Shown: positions 1-11,804, counted from the stretch's first letter. The stretch is DNA of 64,000 nt from Glossina fuscipes (GCF_014805625.2 NW_024003726.1:470739-534738), one strand, 5' to 3'. Notes: generated by a model from the sequence alone, not told the origin. Program-made: numbers and translations.

Positions 1-149
1 CTTTACATAAATTATTTTCCAGGGATGATTAAGTCCAGTTTTATGCTGACGCATGCTGAAGATATTCAGTTGCTCTCCTCTTTCAATATGGAAACATATT
101 CCTGTGGTCTAGAAAATTGGCTGCATGGAGCTCAATTTAAAAAAGTGTA

Positions 150-460
150 TGCAGCTCTCTCCGCTTGAAAATTGACGGCTACTATTTTCCCTTCCATCAC
201 TAGAGAACGGGAGGGTAATATTAGGTATATCCTTCCTATCCTAGTTAAGCTAATACATGGCGGTGTAGACTCGCCAGCCTTATTGGGGAAGATAATCTTT
301 AATGGCCTTAATTGTTCTTTAAGAAATTTCATATTCATAAAGCTTGATCAATGCAGATATAATTTAGAGCTTTTTAACACGTTTAGGCTCCTTTGTAAAA
401 ATGTAAGGGATATCTCAATGTCGGGCTCGTTAAACATATCAAATTAATGCTCCTTAATGC
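150..460 (+). pseudogene. CR1/Jockey-like LINE ORF2, C-terminal remnant
   Basis: The plus-strand reading through 172-447 resembles the C-terminal end of the LINE reverse-transcriptase protein at about 20.87-21.07 kb in this window. Shared features in the same order are a 'GG(V/I)DSP' turn, a following 'LLG' helix, an Arg-Asn/Gln-Phe segment, a 'KL.QC.YN' block and a final 'VCKN/LCKN' segment. No catalytic domain is present, so this is only the tail of ORF2 and has no activity. The likely start codon is lost upstream and the first 150 bases do not align by eye. The reading frame stops just after 447. It appears to be a separate, diverged copy of the family at 17.2-21.3 kb. The copy's 3' end is not defined by a visible tail. 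Confidence 0.6.
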
Positions 461-2690
461 CCACAATCTGTCGATGTCGTATTTTAGTGAAATCAACTAA
501 CATATTCAAAGCACTTTTTGTTTCGCACACTGAATCAGCTAGGTCTAGTATCGGTTACCAACTGGCTCCGGGAAACCTGTACCCTAACAGTTCGATATAA
601 CATAATAGATTTGTATAAAATTTCATTGTTTGATTAATATTCTCGTGTGTTTATATAAGCTGCATTTGCTACCATAAATTAAATAGTACTTTGCAAACCT
701 TCTATTCTATATTTGCTCTTATGCGATCATTGGTGGAAATGATTCTAACCAAGTTGAAATAATTGTAAATAAATTAAATATGGCAGCGAGCATGGATGCC
801 ACAAACTGGACTTTACGTAAAGAGTCTTATTGTACAAAAATGATCATAGTGCTTATCATAATGCTTCGATTAAGTTCGCAAGCAGCAATTATGTATATCA
901 CAAAAAATTAAGGTTTCAAATCGGTCACTAAAATGATTTAAAAGGAAATGGGGTTATAATTTCTAGCTGTAATACCTAAAAATTTCAGATAACATGAGTT
1001 TTGAAACCCATTTCGTTACCTTGCTAAATTAAATACGCTATACGTACGAATAAGGATGACGCGCTAAAATTTGTCCATGATCTTAGTAGAAACACAAATG
1101 TTTTCTTCCTAGAGGAGAATGCGATTAAGCGGAATCTGTCTTATTGTTAGCATAGGGATGAAGCTATTAGTAAGGTAAGATCATAATAGGTAAAGAACGG
1201 GGAAGCGTTTTATGAGATGAGAAATAATCTTTTATAAGTTAACTCAGACTAAATTTGCAAACCAAACCTAAAGCTATACGAAAAAAGTTTGCACATTTCC
1301 GAGTAATGCATCAAAAGATGAAAGATCGACGTCTGCGATGAATTACCAACAATAATATTTCGCCACCGCAGAAATTAGTTAAACTGATTTGTAAAGTAGC
1401 ATAGTTTTAATTAAAATCAAAATAAAAAGTAATATTTTTTTAAATCTCTGTAAACAAAGCTGGTGCCCGAGCAAACGACCTTAAAACTTCTGCAAAAAAA
1501 CAAGTAAGGAAACCCTCAAACTCAAGAAAACCCATCAATTTGAAGGAAATTCGTTTATTTTGTAAATGAGAAAATTAAGAAAGTGTTAAGAAATATTAAA
1601 TGTTTTAACCGCCTCTAGAAAAAATGTTTTAATACATTTTGCATAAAAATACTAAGCTAAAACGAAAATAATTCTTATAAAAACATCTTCAAATAATTAT
1701 AAAAGGGAAACTTAATAAAAAAGGGAGGAACCCCTACCTCCAAAATGAAGAACATGAAACAAAAATAACAATAATAATAAGAAAATTGAAGAATTATCGT
1801 GTTTAATTTCGTGCTCATTAAAGTTTGAAATGTTTGATGGGGAAGATAGGAAAAGTGCGAAAATGGTGTCAATCCCAATTTATCTGATTTGACTGATCAA
1901 CGCTATGTTAATACGTTAATAAAGTATAACAACCGAAGACAAAACCAAATAAAAATAATAAAAAAATCTAGGTTAAGTCCTGCTTAGTAACTCCGGTAAA
2001 ATGGATGGAGCTACGTACCACCCCACTTTAGTCGCGTATCCAGCAAAAGGCGTCACTTCTTTCGTCAGGGCAAAAATTTATAAGCCATAAAAAATTGTTT
2101 CCTAAAATAAGTTATTTAAGTAGAAGTACTTGATATAAGCTAGCGAGCATTTAAAGTATTACAATAAAAAATAATAAATAATGACAAACCCAAACAATTT
2201 AATCCGACCTCCATTTCTTTCAAAAAATACGTCCACTGACCAAGTTCTGCTTCACAAAACACACAGTTAAGTTTAGTAGATTTAATGTCATTACTGTTGA
2301 ACATACCAGCAGATATCCTTTGACAGCAAGGACCGAAAATACTTCAACCAACACTTAATGTGAATGTTGAGAACAGAGAAGAGCACATTGAGAAAAAATA
2401 TAGGCATAATTTAAATTATCTGGACGGGACTCCAGAGGTCGTCAAATATTTGGAAGTATTTTGGGGTCAACGAGGGGAACGCAACTCCTGAAAGAAGAGC
2501 GTAGGTAGGATACCATCTATATACGAACCACTTAGAGGAACTTCTAAGTACTATGGTATTCAAAGCGTAATAAGAAATAAAGTCACAGGTAATGTAGACA
2601 TAGCGTTAGAGTCGTGCAATACGTCACTATACTGGGTAGCAATCTCAAGATGTTTGATTACGCATCTGTGAACAAGCGAGATTTATCAAC
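461..2690. other. No recognisable gene
   Basis: AT-rich sequence with only short open frames. I see no transposon protein motif, RNA gene or clear repeat. The last 400 bases (about 2290-2690) could be the decayed 5' continuation of the pol remnant that follows, but no motif supports this. Confidence 0.5.
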
Positions 2691-2699
2691 CCTAGAATA

Positions 2700-3690
2700 T
2701 CAGATGACGATTTTGGTACAAGAAAGTGTATATGCATATTCCTGTTATATTAAATAAATTAGGATGCCTTGAAATGGGTAACGAACCGCTAAATTTACTT
2801 ATAAAATTTTATAGGGATAAACCACTAGACACTTTTATATGGGCACTAACTGATGATTCACCTCAACTCTTAAAAACGAGGGAGTTTTTAGGGTACATGA
2901 TTATAACTTTTGATATGAAGCCAAATCCAGAAAAAGTTAGAGCTATCGGTGATTCCCCACAATGACACAATCTTAAGAAACTTCGTAGTGTCTTAAGTAA
3001 GTCAATGTATTATAGACGACGTATAAAAGGTTGATCCAAACTTGCTAAGCCCATGACATCCTCTTTAAGAAGAGAAGGAGGACGAACGTCTAAAAATAAA
3101 TCTTCAAAATTAAAAATCTCTCTAAATAGGGAAGCGAAAGAATCCTTGAAGAAGATTAAAGAACCGCTTACTTCCGAAGAAATTATCCTAACTTATCCGG
3201 ATTATATTGAAGATTTCGAACTAGTGGCTTATGCCTCCAATTTTGCGATTGGAGCAATGCTGTCGCAAGACGGTAAATCAACATGTCTTATTTCCAAGAG
3301 GCCGGGGAACATTATGCCGCCAAATGCTCACCAATATTTGAGTCATAAATTATCTATATGGATCGGGTAAGGTGAATTAAATCACCATCCACTAACCTAC
3401 GCAGTCAGCAATAATAACAACACCTGTAAGATAAAAAGATGAAAGTTGTCTCTAAAGGCATACGTATATGAAACATACGTCGTTGTTAAGACAAATGCTG
3501 TAGCGAATACCTTATCTAGAACACCACGTCAGGAATCGCTATTACACGTACTGCCAATAGCGACAAATTCCGACGAAAGTTCATTTCATTCATTAGTATA
3601 CAACGGGGAAGCTCTCGCTAATGTTTTCAAAAATCGGATATTTCTAAATAGGGATTGTAATATGAAGTTTTAGCTTAGCAATCTTATTTC
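2700..3690 (+). pseudogene. Gypsy (errantivirus)-type pol remnant: RT end, RNase H, linker
   Basis: This is a decayed stretch of LTR-retrotransposon polyprotein in consecutive frames. At about 2880-2965 there is the 'FLGY.I' and 'KPNPEKV.AI' block that ends the palm/thumb of Ty3/gypsy reverse transcriptases. At 2975-3050 a 'YYRR' motif is followed at 3053-3370 by an RS/GRTSKNKSSK basic stretch and an RNase H-like segment with 'IGAMLSQDGK'. At 3446-3560 comes the 'VVKTNAVANTLSRTPR' region, matching the VADALSR-type end of the RNase H/connection domain. The position where the family normally has the first RNase H Asp (DASN) reads Tyr (YASN). There are several frame changes and stops between blocks. 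No LTR, protease, integrase or envelope was found beside it. The lineage label rests on the basic KNKSSK insert and is moderately sure. Confidence 0.75.
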
Positions 3691-3699
3691 ACTTCGTTG

Positions 3700-5280
3700 T
3701 TCTTCAATGACAGGTTTTTTAAGTTCTCGAACTAAAAAGAGTTTCATGGCGGGAGATGTGTTGGCGCCAGTTTTGTCGATTTTTTGGGTTGTCCTAGATA
3801 TTTGGTACCGGAGGAAGGGGATGACCATCGCAAAAGAAGGAGGTTTTTGGACTTTTTTGACGGACAATAGAGAAGGAGGCTTGGCGGTTTAAGAAAAAGA
3901 AAGAAAAATTGTGGTTCAAAGTAAAAGAATATTGCAAATGTGATGGTTTTGAAGTTTGTCAGGAAGAAAAAAAATAATTCATTTAAAAATAGAAAAGAAA
4001 CATTTATAAAATAAAGAAAAGCAGAAGCGAGAGAAAATTAATATACCAGAATAAATATCGAAGAAAAAGCGCAAGTAGGAATCCATTTGTCACATAAGCA
4101 AACAAATAACTAATCGATTGACAACAAAACATCATTTATTGCTTTGTGATGATCTTGTTTTGATATTAAGTGAATAACAGGTTATCGGCATTTTGAAAGA
4201 AAAAGAAAGTTCAAGTTTGGCCTATACTAAAATTAAAGATAATCTGAAAACTGTATTTAATATCATACGCATTTTAATAGAAAAGCATCACAGATATTTG
4301 CACATATCGTGAGTTTTATTTAAATCCGCATCAACCTTTGTTTATAGTTGCGTGTTAAACAAACGATTTTAATTAATTTAGAGTCGATAGAGCATTGCAA
4401 AGGAAACCCCGCTGTCGTCGTAGAGATAATCACCACTACGCGCAATTCAGTGTATTGCAACAATAACAAAAGTAAAGGGATTAGAAAAAGAAATTTCTTT
4501 TAGAGTTCTTCAAGCGAAAGGCAGAAAAAAATTTTTATAATGTTTTAATAAGAAATAGAGAAATAAATTTTGTTAATCATTAATTCGTAAGTAGACACTT
4601 ATGAGTTCAACAGAAGGAAAGAATACTCTGAAAGAAAAACAGAATAAAAATAAACTTATTCCTTGAAACTGAACAGTTTGCGAAGAGACTTTTTTCTTTT
4701 TCTTTTGTTACTGTTTACGATATTGAGAAAGACGCAAAAAAACAACGCGAATTATAAAAATTCAACTTTACAAATAGCACCGCAAAAAGGTCGCATGCAA
4801 AGGCTGTGAAGGAGAGTGTAATTTACTCGATATTCGTGATATAGCCGATACTGCCAAAGTAAGAATGAGCCGATAAATGGCAACTAGTTGCTGTTAAGTT
4901 ATAAAAGATTATTGAAACGTTTTTTTTTTGTGCCTTTGGGGTGTATTTGGAATTTATTTTCTTTATTGCTTTAAAGACATATTTTTACTTAATGTCATTC
5001 GACATCGACTTGTGTTCTGAGTAATGCGAATTTTGTTTTTCATCTGTGATTTTTTTAATTATTTTCGGTGTTTTTCGGTGTCTTTTTGTGTTTAACTCGT
5101 GTCTTTTCTGTGCTTTTGCTAAAACTGATTGTCGCAAATACGATATTTGCTTCCGTTTTCTGTAAATATACTCAAAACATCAAAAAAAACAAAAAACACA
5201 AAAGAAAAATAAAATATTGAAAATAATTGTCATTATCCTCAGCAATTTCCAAACCTTTTCAAGTGAGTGGTTATTTCACA
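3700..5280. other. No recognisable gene; may include the LINE 5' leader
   Basis: AT-rich sequence with homopolymer runs and no supported coding frame. The 5' boundary of the I-clade LINE that follows cannot be placed, because no target duplication is recognisable. Some of the last few hundred bases before 5313 may be its 5' untranslated region. Confidence 0.4.
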
Positions 5281-5312
5281 AATTACTAAATAACAGAAAA
5301 CCATAAGGCATA

Positions 5313-6532
5313 ATGGCCCCGGGGTCGCCTAATAAAAACTCAAAGAGATTTTATCTATTAGCGGACGTATCCCCCCAAAAAATTCCGACTCTCCGGTGTT
5401 GCCAACCAGTAGCATCGTTCTTATCGACAAAAAATATGTTGTCATTTCTCCAACTGATCCCTCCATAACAATTTCGCAAATCAGCCCTTTCGCTATTAGA
5501 AAAGCACTAGATAGCATTACAACGTATATAGACTCTATATCGATTTTACGCGATGGGAATTTACTTGCCCTCGTTGGGAACCCGAGCGCAACCGAAAAGC
5601 TCATAAAGTTGAAATCATCAGCTAATTTATTTGCTATATCCGCTAAACTGCATGACAAATTGAACTCGGTTAAAGGCGTAGTTTATGCCCCTTGCTTAAA
5701 GCATGTGCCGGAAGATGAAATTGTGCGCGAAATGGGCAGTCAAGGAGTGACTGAAGTCTACAAATTCACCAAATTAAATGACGATGGAAAAATCCGCTCT
5801 CCTAAAGGAAGAATTATTTTGACTTTTGACCGCTATCGGCTATCGGCAACGGTTGATGTGGCTTGGTACAAATGTAAAATAGAACTTTACATTCCAAATC
5901 CCATGAGATGTAAAAACTGTCAACGCGTGGGTCATACGGCGAAAAGATACACCAGTCCTCCATCCTGTGCTAAGTGTGGCCTTCCTCCATATCCTGAAAA
6001 CTGTACCCGTAACTTCCGCTTAAATTGCAACGATCAACACTCGGCGTTAGACAAACAATGCCCACGTTTTATACAAATGCGTGAAATTCTAAAAATCAAA
6101 ACAGAAAATTACTGTAGCATGGGTGAAGCGCGACGCAAATACCGGGAACTAAACCCATCTGGAACCCAAAGAATTAGCAAAAGCAATACCTACGCTGTTG
6201 TCGCCTCGCAAAACGTACGTAATAAGCCTTTAATTCCAACTCCTTCCAATGAAAATCCTGTTCTACCATCAACCAAAAATTACATTGCCAAACCAGTTCC
6301 ATTGCCCGTCAAAGATAATATTGAAAAAATCAAAACAACAGCAAATATTGAAAAAATTAAAGCAACAACACATATGCCAAAATCTAATAAACTTAATCCC
6401 CTAGAATCACCAGTTCTCAAGTCTACTCAAAAAATTACAAGCTGTAATGAATCCAATCTTTCATCCCTCAATCAACCTTCAATTTCAAATTATTCACGTG
6501 TGCCCACTCGTGGCGGTTCAAATATACGTTGA
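5313..6532 (+). pseudogene. I-clade LINE ORF1 (gag-like, zinc knuckles), frameshifted
   Basis: ORF1 of I-type LINEs encodes a nucleic-acid-binding protein that coats the element RNA and escorts it to target DNA. An ATG at 5313 opens a frame that slips one base in the C6A6 run at 5371-5382. The remaining protein reads openly from 5396 to the stop at 6532, where its first codon is GTG rather than a real start. Three knuckles sit at roughly codons 170-225 of that open frame. The first reads CKNC....H followed by Tyr where a final Cys is expected. The second, CAKC, looks complete. In the third the first expected Cys reads Arg (RLNC). So at least two metal ligands are lost. The C-terminal third is low in complexity, rich in Asn, Lys, Thr and Ser. 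ORF2 starts about 110 bases downstream in another frame. Confidence 0.8.
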
Positions 6533-6682
6533 CACCTAGACACAGACTATTCTGCTGGTAAAAACAAATTATTCACGCAATATTCTTATAGTGACATTTT
6601 CGACGGAGACGCTGACATGTCAACTTAACCTACTTTCCACTCCATGTCACTACAATTAAATAAAGTTTTTAAAATTCTATAG

Positions 6683-7312
6683 TGGAACATTAAGGGACTT
6701 TTTAACAATTTTGATGAACTCCGTGCACTCGTAAATCATCTCAGTCCAACCTTTATATCGCTTCAAGAGACCCATTGTAGAACCTCTTTTAATCCTATTC
6801 CACCCAAATCATATATTGGATACTTCACGAATGCTGATCAAAATTTATATTCTAAACAAGGAGTTGGTGTTTTTATAAAATCAAGTATACCTCACAAACG
6901 CATAAATTTAAGCTCAAATATACAGGCCGTAGCGGTACAAATAATGTTAAACATTAAATTTACAGTGATTTCGCTCTATATTCCAACTTCGCAATAGTTT
7001 TCTCAGCAAGAACTCTAGAAGTTATTCTCCGTACTTTTCCCCCCATTAATTATATGCGACGACTTCAACAGATGGAATACCATATGGGGCTCAACAGTGA
7101 ACAACACTCGTGGTACTGTTTTAGAAAAGGCCTTCTTTCAAAGCAATCTCTGCATTTTAAATGATGGAAAACCAACGTACTTTTCAACTCATCATACTTT
7201 TTCACATATTGATTTAACATGTTGCTCTCCCTCACTTCTTCCTTTGGTTTCCTGGTCTATTTCTAATGATCTATATAATAGCGATCACTTTCCTATCACA
7301 ATCGATCTTTAA
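6683..7312 (+). other. AP-type endonuclease domain of I-clade ORF2
   Basis: Recognisable blocks in order are WNIKG, a 'SLQETH' motif carrying the catalytic Glu, 'DDFNRWN' (family G/D-D-F-N), 'HIDL' and 'SDHFPI' with the catalytic Asp-His pair. Stops after 'IPTSQ' and 'SQQEL' at about 6996-7020 break the domain. The first residue of the family's GDFN motif reads Asp. Confidence 0.8.
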
Positions 7313-7927
7313 CTTTCAATGTCCTCTGTTACTCCAGCAAAACAGGCCAAATTCCTCCTAGATAAAGCGGATTGGATCAGTTACTCAAAATAGGCCAAGC
7401 CATTTCTGAATTCAAAGCCATTTAACGGTAATTGCAACCGTGATGCTGCTATAATGCCTAAAGCGATTCGCGCAGCTGGTCATCTCTCTATTTCTCCATC
7501 AAACACCTCTTTTAAACGAGCTAGGCTTCCTTGGTGGAACAACACGCTTTCGATATTGAGGACAAACAAAATGGATCTATAGCACCGCTTTGAAAGATGT
7601 CCTGATCATGATCATTTGTTATTATTCAAACAGGCCAATGGAAGAATTTACAAAAATCAAAGGCACTTAGTTTCGAACTTTTTCGAAAAGTATTCACAGA
7701 AATACATCAATGAAAGTTGTCTGGAACAAAATCAACAGACTCAATGGGACTTCAAACCTGAACGAAATTTCTGCCATCTGCACTCCCAATGGAACTTTAA
7801 CTGACACACATGATATTTCTAATTACTTTGAACAAATGTGGTGCGAGTACTCCTCTGACAGAAACTTTTCCAGTGCTCTCATCGAAAATAAAAGGACTCC
7901 AATTACTTCTTCAAATTGTATTGATAG

Positions 7928-8770
7928 ATGTGCCTGGAAAATTGCATATCCACGTTAGAACTTGAAAGCTGTCTCTCCAAATCGAAGGTGAAGACACCTG
8001 ATCTAGACCGCATCTCCAACCAAATGATCAGCGCGCTGTCTAATTCAGGTAAAGAGAAATTGCTGGACCTATATAATACGGTATTTTTGACTGGCCATAT
8101 ACCCTACTGGAAACTGGCAACATTTGTTCCAATTCCAAAGTCAAAAAATGTCTCCATCGCATCTGATTATCGCCCAATTTCTCTTTTATCTTGCCTCTCT
8201 AAGGTTTTAGAGAAGATTATGGCATCTAGATTATCTTGGTTTCTTGAGTCCAAGAAACTGACAACAAGGCAACAAGTTGGTTTCAAGCGGGGTAGAAGGT
8301 GCATCGACGCTCTTTTACATATTGATTATTTCACAAGCAAAGCAATTTCCGAACGAAATCACGTAACAATTCTCTCAATTGATTTCGAAAAAGCATTTGA
8401 CAGAGTTGTTCTTCATGTTATTTTAAGACTTTTGAAATCATGGAATGTTGGACCCAAATTCTTCAACTACATCAAATCATTCATGTCGCATCGGCGATTC
8501 AAAGTTAGAATCAACAATCATCTTTTCGATTACTTTCCGCTAAAGCATGGCATTCCGCAAGGATCTCCTCTCTCTGTCACGCTTTTCCAGATCGCTTTCA
8601 ACGAAATTAGCAAAATTCTTTGCCGTGTATCAATAGTGGAACATTGTCTCTACGCGGACGATCTATGCATTTTTACAAAAGAAAAAGATAGCACGAAGGC
8701 AACATCTTCGAATGTATTGGACGAGAGATCTCCGCTTGGGCAAACTCGTCACGAAAATATGAAAATCTAA
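7928..8770 (+). other. Reverse transcriptase domain of I-clade ORF2
   Basis: This is the longest open block of ORF2 (about 280 codons). It carries the fingers/palm motifs in order: FVPIPK, YRPISLLS, QQVGFKRGRRCIDAL, SIDFEKAFDRV, HGIPQGSPLSV and YADD. All three palm Asp residues are present, so this stretch on its own has kept its catalytic residues. The first residues before the first motif are in a different frame. Confidence 0.85.
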
Positions 8771-9439
8771 AAAAGTGCACATTGCACTAAACGTGCAGAC
8801 GCTGCATATTCTCGGGCTCACTTTTTCCAACAAATATCGTTGGAAAGCACTCTGTGTTCGGTTAAAAAATTCTCTTTCAACAAGGCTGAATTACAGTACA
8901 TACAGTACGTTGCTTGGAGAATCCATCCGCATATTAACACTATTGCTTATCTCACCAAAATGCTTGTTTTAAGCAAGATTGACTATGCTTTGATAATTTA
9001 CGGCAATAGCTGCAAATCTAATATCAACGTCCTTAAACTGGTCTATCACCAAGCCGTCAGAGCAAGTTGTTATGCTTTTCGGACGACGCCCATAAATAAT
9101 ATTATAATTGAAACTGGTCTCCCAACTTTAGAAAATAGACTGTATGAGTTAAAAGCTAAAATAGTCCCTAAGCTGCTTAATTCAAACAAATCCATTCTCG
9201 GTGATGACGTAAGAAAGATTATTATTGCGAAGAAAATTCCAAAGTCACCATCTGCAATTGACCATTGTTTTCACGTCGCAAAGGAATTAAATATTCCCTT
9301 AAAAATATTCCGCTCTTTTGGTGTTAAACCTCCATGGATTTTGGAAGATTGCTCTTTTGACATCTCGCTGTCTATGCACAAGAAAGAAGATACCCCAAAT
9401 TACGTCTTCAGGAATCTAATAGCTGAAAAAACCCAAGTT

Positions 9440-9800
9440 TTGGGGAGTACTGATTGGAGTCTGTTATACACAGACGGCTCAAAATCTTTTGGCTTGCCTT
9501 CTGCTTGTGCCGTGGTAGATGCTACAGGACGGGTTCTTCTCAATCACATTTTTCACGAAAGTACTTCAACGTTCACATCCGAAGCTAGAGCTATCCTTCA
9601 CGCTGCGAACTTTGCCCATAAAATGTAACTCAAAACCGTCATTGTTACCGACAGTTTGTCTGTACTACGAGCTATTCGGAACCCTTCGATTTCGAGATGG
9701 AGCACCATCAACAAATTAAGGAATATAATTACTACACCCGACGGAAGAATTAAAAAGTTAAGGGTATTAAGTCACATCGGTTTATTGGGAAATGAGCAGA
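9440..9800 (+). other. RNase H domain of I-clade ORF2
   Basis: The first Asp lies in 'YTDGS' (about 9467-9480), the catalytic Glu in 'SEARAIL', and the second Asp in 'VTDSLSVL' after an in-frame stop (TAA at 9626-9628). A 'LSHIGLLGNE' block stands where the last catalytic segment is expected, but the terminal Ala-Asp pair is not seen. The domain places the element in the RNase H-bearing I group rather than Jockey or CR1. Confidence 0.75.
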
Positions 9801-10123
9801 AAATTTACAATATCATCATCAACAATATTCTTCCATTAAGCCTCAATTAATTCCACCTTTATATCCAACAAACGTTGAGAAAACACAGATTCAAATATTT
9901 TCGAGAATTCGCCTTGGTCATATTATCGCAACTCACCAATGGATCTTGGAGAAGTCTCCCTCCCCAATCTGCAGTTGTGGACAAACTCTAACTATAAAGC
10001 ACATTCTCTGCGACTGCCTTAAGTTATCCTTGGCTAGAAGTATTGCAACTGGAGCGACTAACCCTTTGGACATTCTAAAATCAGATTCAGAACCGAATAT
10101 AAATTCTATATATTACTTTATTG

Positions 10124-10127
10124 ATAT
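10124..10127. repeat. Left target-site duplication (ATAT)
   Basis: ATAT immediately before the TG of the left LTR, repeated at 16114-16117 after the CA of the right LTR. Four-base duplications are usual for Ty3/gypsy integrases. Removing one copy and the element rejoins LINE ORF2 in frame. Confidence 0.85.
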
Positions 10128-10577
10128 TGCTATGAAATTCGCTTTTATGAGATACAGTCCGTATCTCTAGATCGTAGATATTTTGATCAAGAGAAATACA
10201 CTTCAAAGTTCTTTTATTTACAATTATATTTCTTTTAATGTAGGATTATTTACAAATTATTTTTGGCAATACTTTCGACTGCTTAACTCAAATACTCTTT
10301 TTCTACTCTCCTGTCTTTCACAAATATTCTATTTATATACATCTTTGCCATCCTATTACTAGCACCTAATTTTATGATTTGATATTTAATTCGTTAACCT
10401 GCTTTTGTTGGTAACCGTTTTCATCGGCATGCAGCTGCATGAGGCGCCTGCGAATGTGCACTCTGCTTTTACCTGTCTGTTTTTCCACTAATCGCTTTCA
10501 TCGATCTGCAGCTGCATGACGCCTAGCGAATGTAAATTTGGTTGTAGGAAATGACTAGATTTGGGATTTCTGTAACA
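10128..10577 (-). repeat. 3' LTR of the Ty3/gypsy element
   Basis: 450 bp, aligned without gaps to 15664-16113. I count 9 substitutions (2.0%), and 7 of the 9 are transitions. The ends are TG...CA. On the minus strand it contains two copies of a 40-bp motif around the palindrome TGCAGCTGCA (10495-10533 and 10417-10457), a TATA box (10331-10339) and a possible AATAAA signal (10213-10218). Confidence 0.95.
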
Positions 10578-10590
10578 CTACCCTCTACTT
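10578..10590 (-). promoter_or_regulatory. Polypurine tract for plus-strand DNA priming
   Basis: On the minus strand AAGTAGAGGGTAG abuts the TGTTACAG start of the 3' LTR. Purine-rich with two pyrimidine interruptions; position exactly as expected for a polypurine tract. Confidence 0.75.
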
Positions 10591-11790
10591 AATTTTGTTC
10601 GTCCCGAACAAGGTCGTTTCGATATGCGGTCAGTCGGTCCAGGTGTACCACTTTGAATCTAGTTCTGCCTCCGGGATGCTTTCGTATTCGGTAGACCACG
10701 TCACTTATCCTTGTGATGATTTTGTACGGACCTTCCCAGTTACATCGCAGTTTTGGTGACATATCCTTTTTACGTAAGGAATTGTACAATAGCGCTAAAT
10801 CCCTTTCCTTAAATCCCTCAGCGTTAGCCCTCAGATCGTATCTTGCTTTCATCCTGTCACTTACGATTTGCGTTCTATTTCGAACTTTTCGGTGCATGTT
10901 ATCCAATTTCATTCTCAATCTAGCAACATATTCGGTCTCGGTCCTTCGGACTTTAGGCGGTGTCCCGAATTTTAAGTCTGCTGGTAGTCTCAGATTAGAC
11001 CCGAACAAAATCTGCGCCGGGGGTAGAGCAGTGGTGTTGTGCACTGCCGACCTGTATGCCATTAAAAAGATTGGTATGTGTTCATCCCAGTCCTGCTGAT
11101 TGTTGTCGATCACTTTTCGCAGATGTTCTTGGAGCGTTCGATTAAACCTTTCGACCATTCGGTCAGACTGAGGATGCAATGGAGTCGTCCTAGTTTTATT
11201 AATGCCAAATATTTGGCAAACCTCTTGAAAGATCGAAGATTCAAAGCTCCTACCTTGGTCTGAATGCAGCTCGATGGGGTTCCAAACCGCGTAACCCAAT
11301 TATTGACGAATATTTTGGCTATTGTCTTTGCTTCTTGGTTAGCTAAGGGGTATACGTCTAACCATTTACTGAAGTAATCAATGACTACCAGTACGTATTT
11401 ATTTTCTGCATTGCTGGCTGGAAATGGCCCAACAATATACATTGCGATTCTTTCAAACGGTGCACCCACTTTATACTGCTGCAAGCGCCCTAGCGGCTTG
11501 CTTTTCGGGCCTCTTGATTTGCTGCATCGATCGCAGTTGCGAATCCATGCAGCTACGGAATGCTTGATGCCTACCCAATAAAAATTTTCCTTGATCTTCT
11601 CCACGGTTTTTGTGATGCCAAGATGCCCTCTGCTTGGCCCATCGTGATACTCCCTTATAATTTCATGAGTTTTTCATGTGGGACCACCAGTAATTTCTTA
11701 GCCCATGAAGCATCTTCACTCTGCCATATGCGCCACAAGCATCCATTTTCAACGGCGAGGCTTTGCCACTGAGCCCAATACGCCTTCGTA
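10589..11790 (-). pseudogene. Integrase of the Ty3/gypsy element, catalytic Asp lost
   Basis: Inserts the cDNA into the genome. A zinc-binding N-terminus lies at about 11700-11500 (H.GH.G..KT, C..C before 'SRGPKSK'). The DDE core begins in one frame: 'ERIAMYIVGPFP' has Tyr (TAT at 11437-11439) where the first catalytic Asp belongs. After 'WVTRFGTP' one base is missing in a C run near 11280, and the core continues in the next frame with 'HSDQGRSFES' (second Asp, 11258-11260), 'TPLHPQSD' and 'VERFNRTL' (Glu). The C-terminal part includes 'DLALLYNSLRKKDMSPKL' and 'WEGPYKIITRISDVVYRI', a GPY/F-type module, and 'VVHLDRL'. It ends at 10589, next to the polypurine tract. Confidence 0.88.
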
Positions 11791-11804
11791 ATCGGACTTT
11801 CTCT

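Larger units (their letters stand above)
6644..10127 (+). pseudogene. I-clade LINE ORF2 (endonuclease, RT, RNase H), multiple breaks
   Basis: ORF2 nicks target DNA and copies the element RNA into it. A plausible ATG is at 6644, with an in-frame TAG at 6680-6682 just before the 'WNI.G' opening of the endonuclease. The endonuclease runs to about 7312 (QETH, DDFNRWN, SDHFPI). A linker follows, then the RT at 7928-8770 with 'DYRPISLLSCLSK', 'DFEKAFD', 'GIPQGSPLS' and the catalytic YADD at 8651-8662. After a frame change the thumb/connection lies at 8840-9400. The RNase H runs at about 9440-9800 (TDGS, SEARA, VTDSLSVLRAI, SH.GL.GNE). A Cys-rich C-terminal block (CSCGQT...HILCDC) is at 9970-10017. 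At least five stops or frame changes are visible. The final codons and stop lie beyond the LTR insertion, at 16118-16136. Confidence 0.85.

Noticed and set aside
10178..10588. Possible envelope gene of an endogenous retrovirus after integrase
   Set aside because: Integrase ends directly at the polypurine tract and LTR, leaving no room for env, and no env-like frame exists elsewhere near the other gypsy remnants.
10713..11099. Plus-strand open frame of 128 codons
   Set aside because: Antisense shadow of the integrase C-terminal region.
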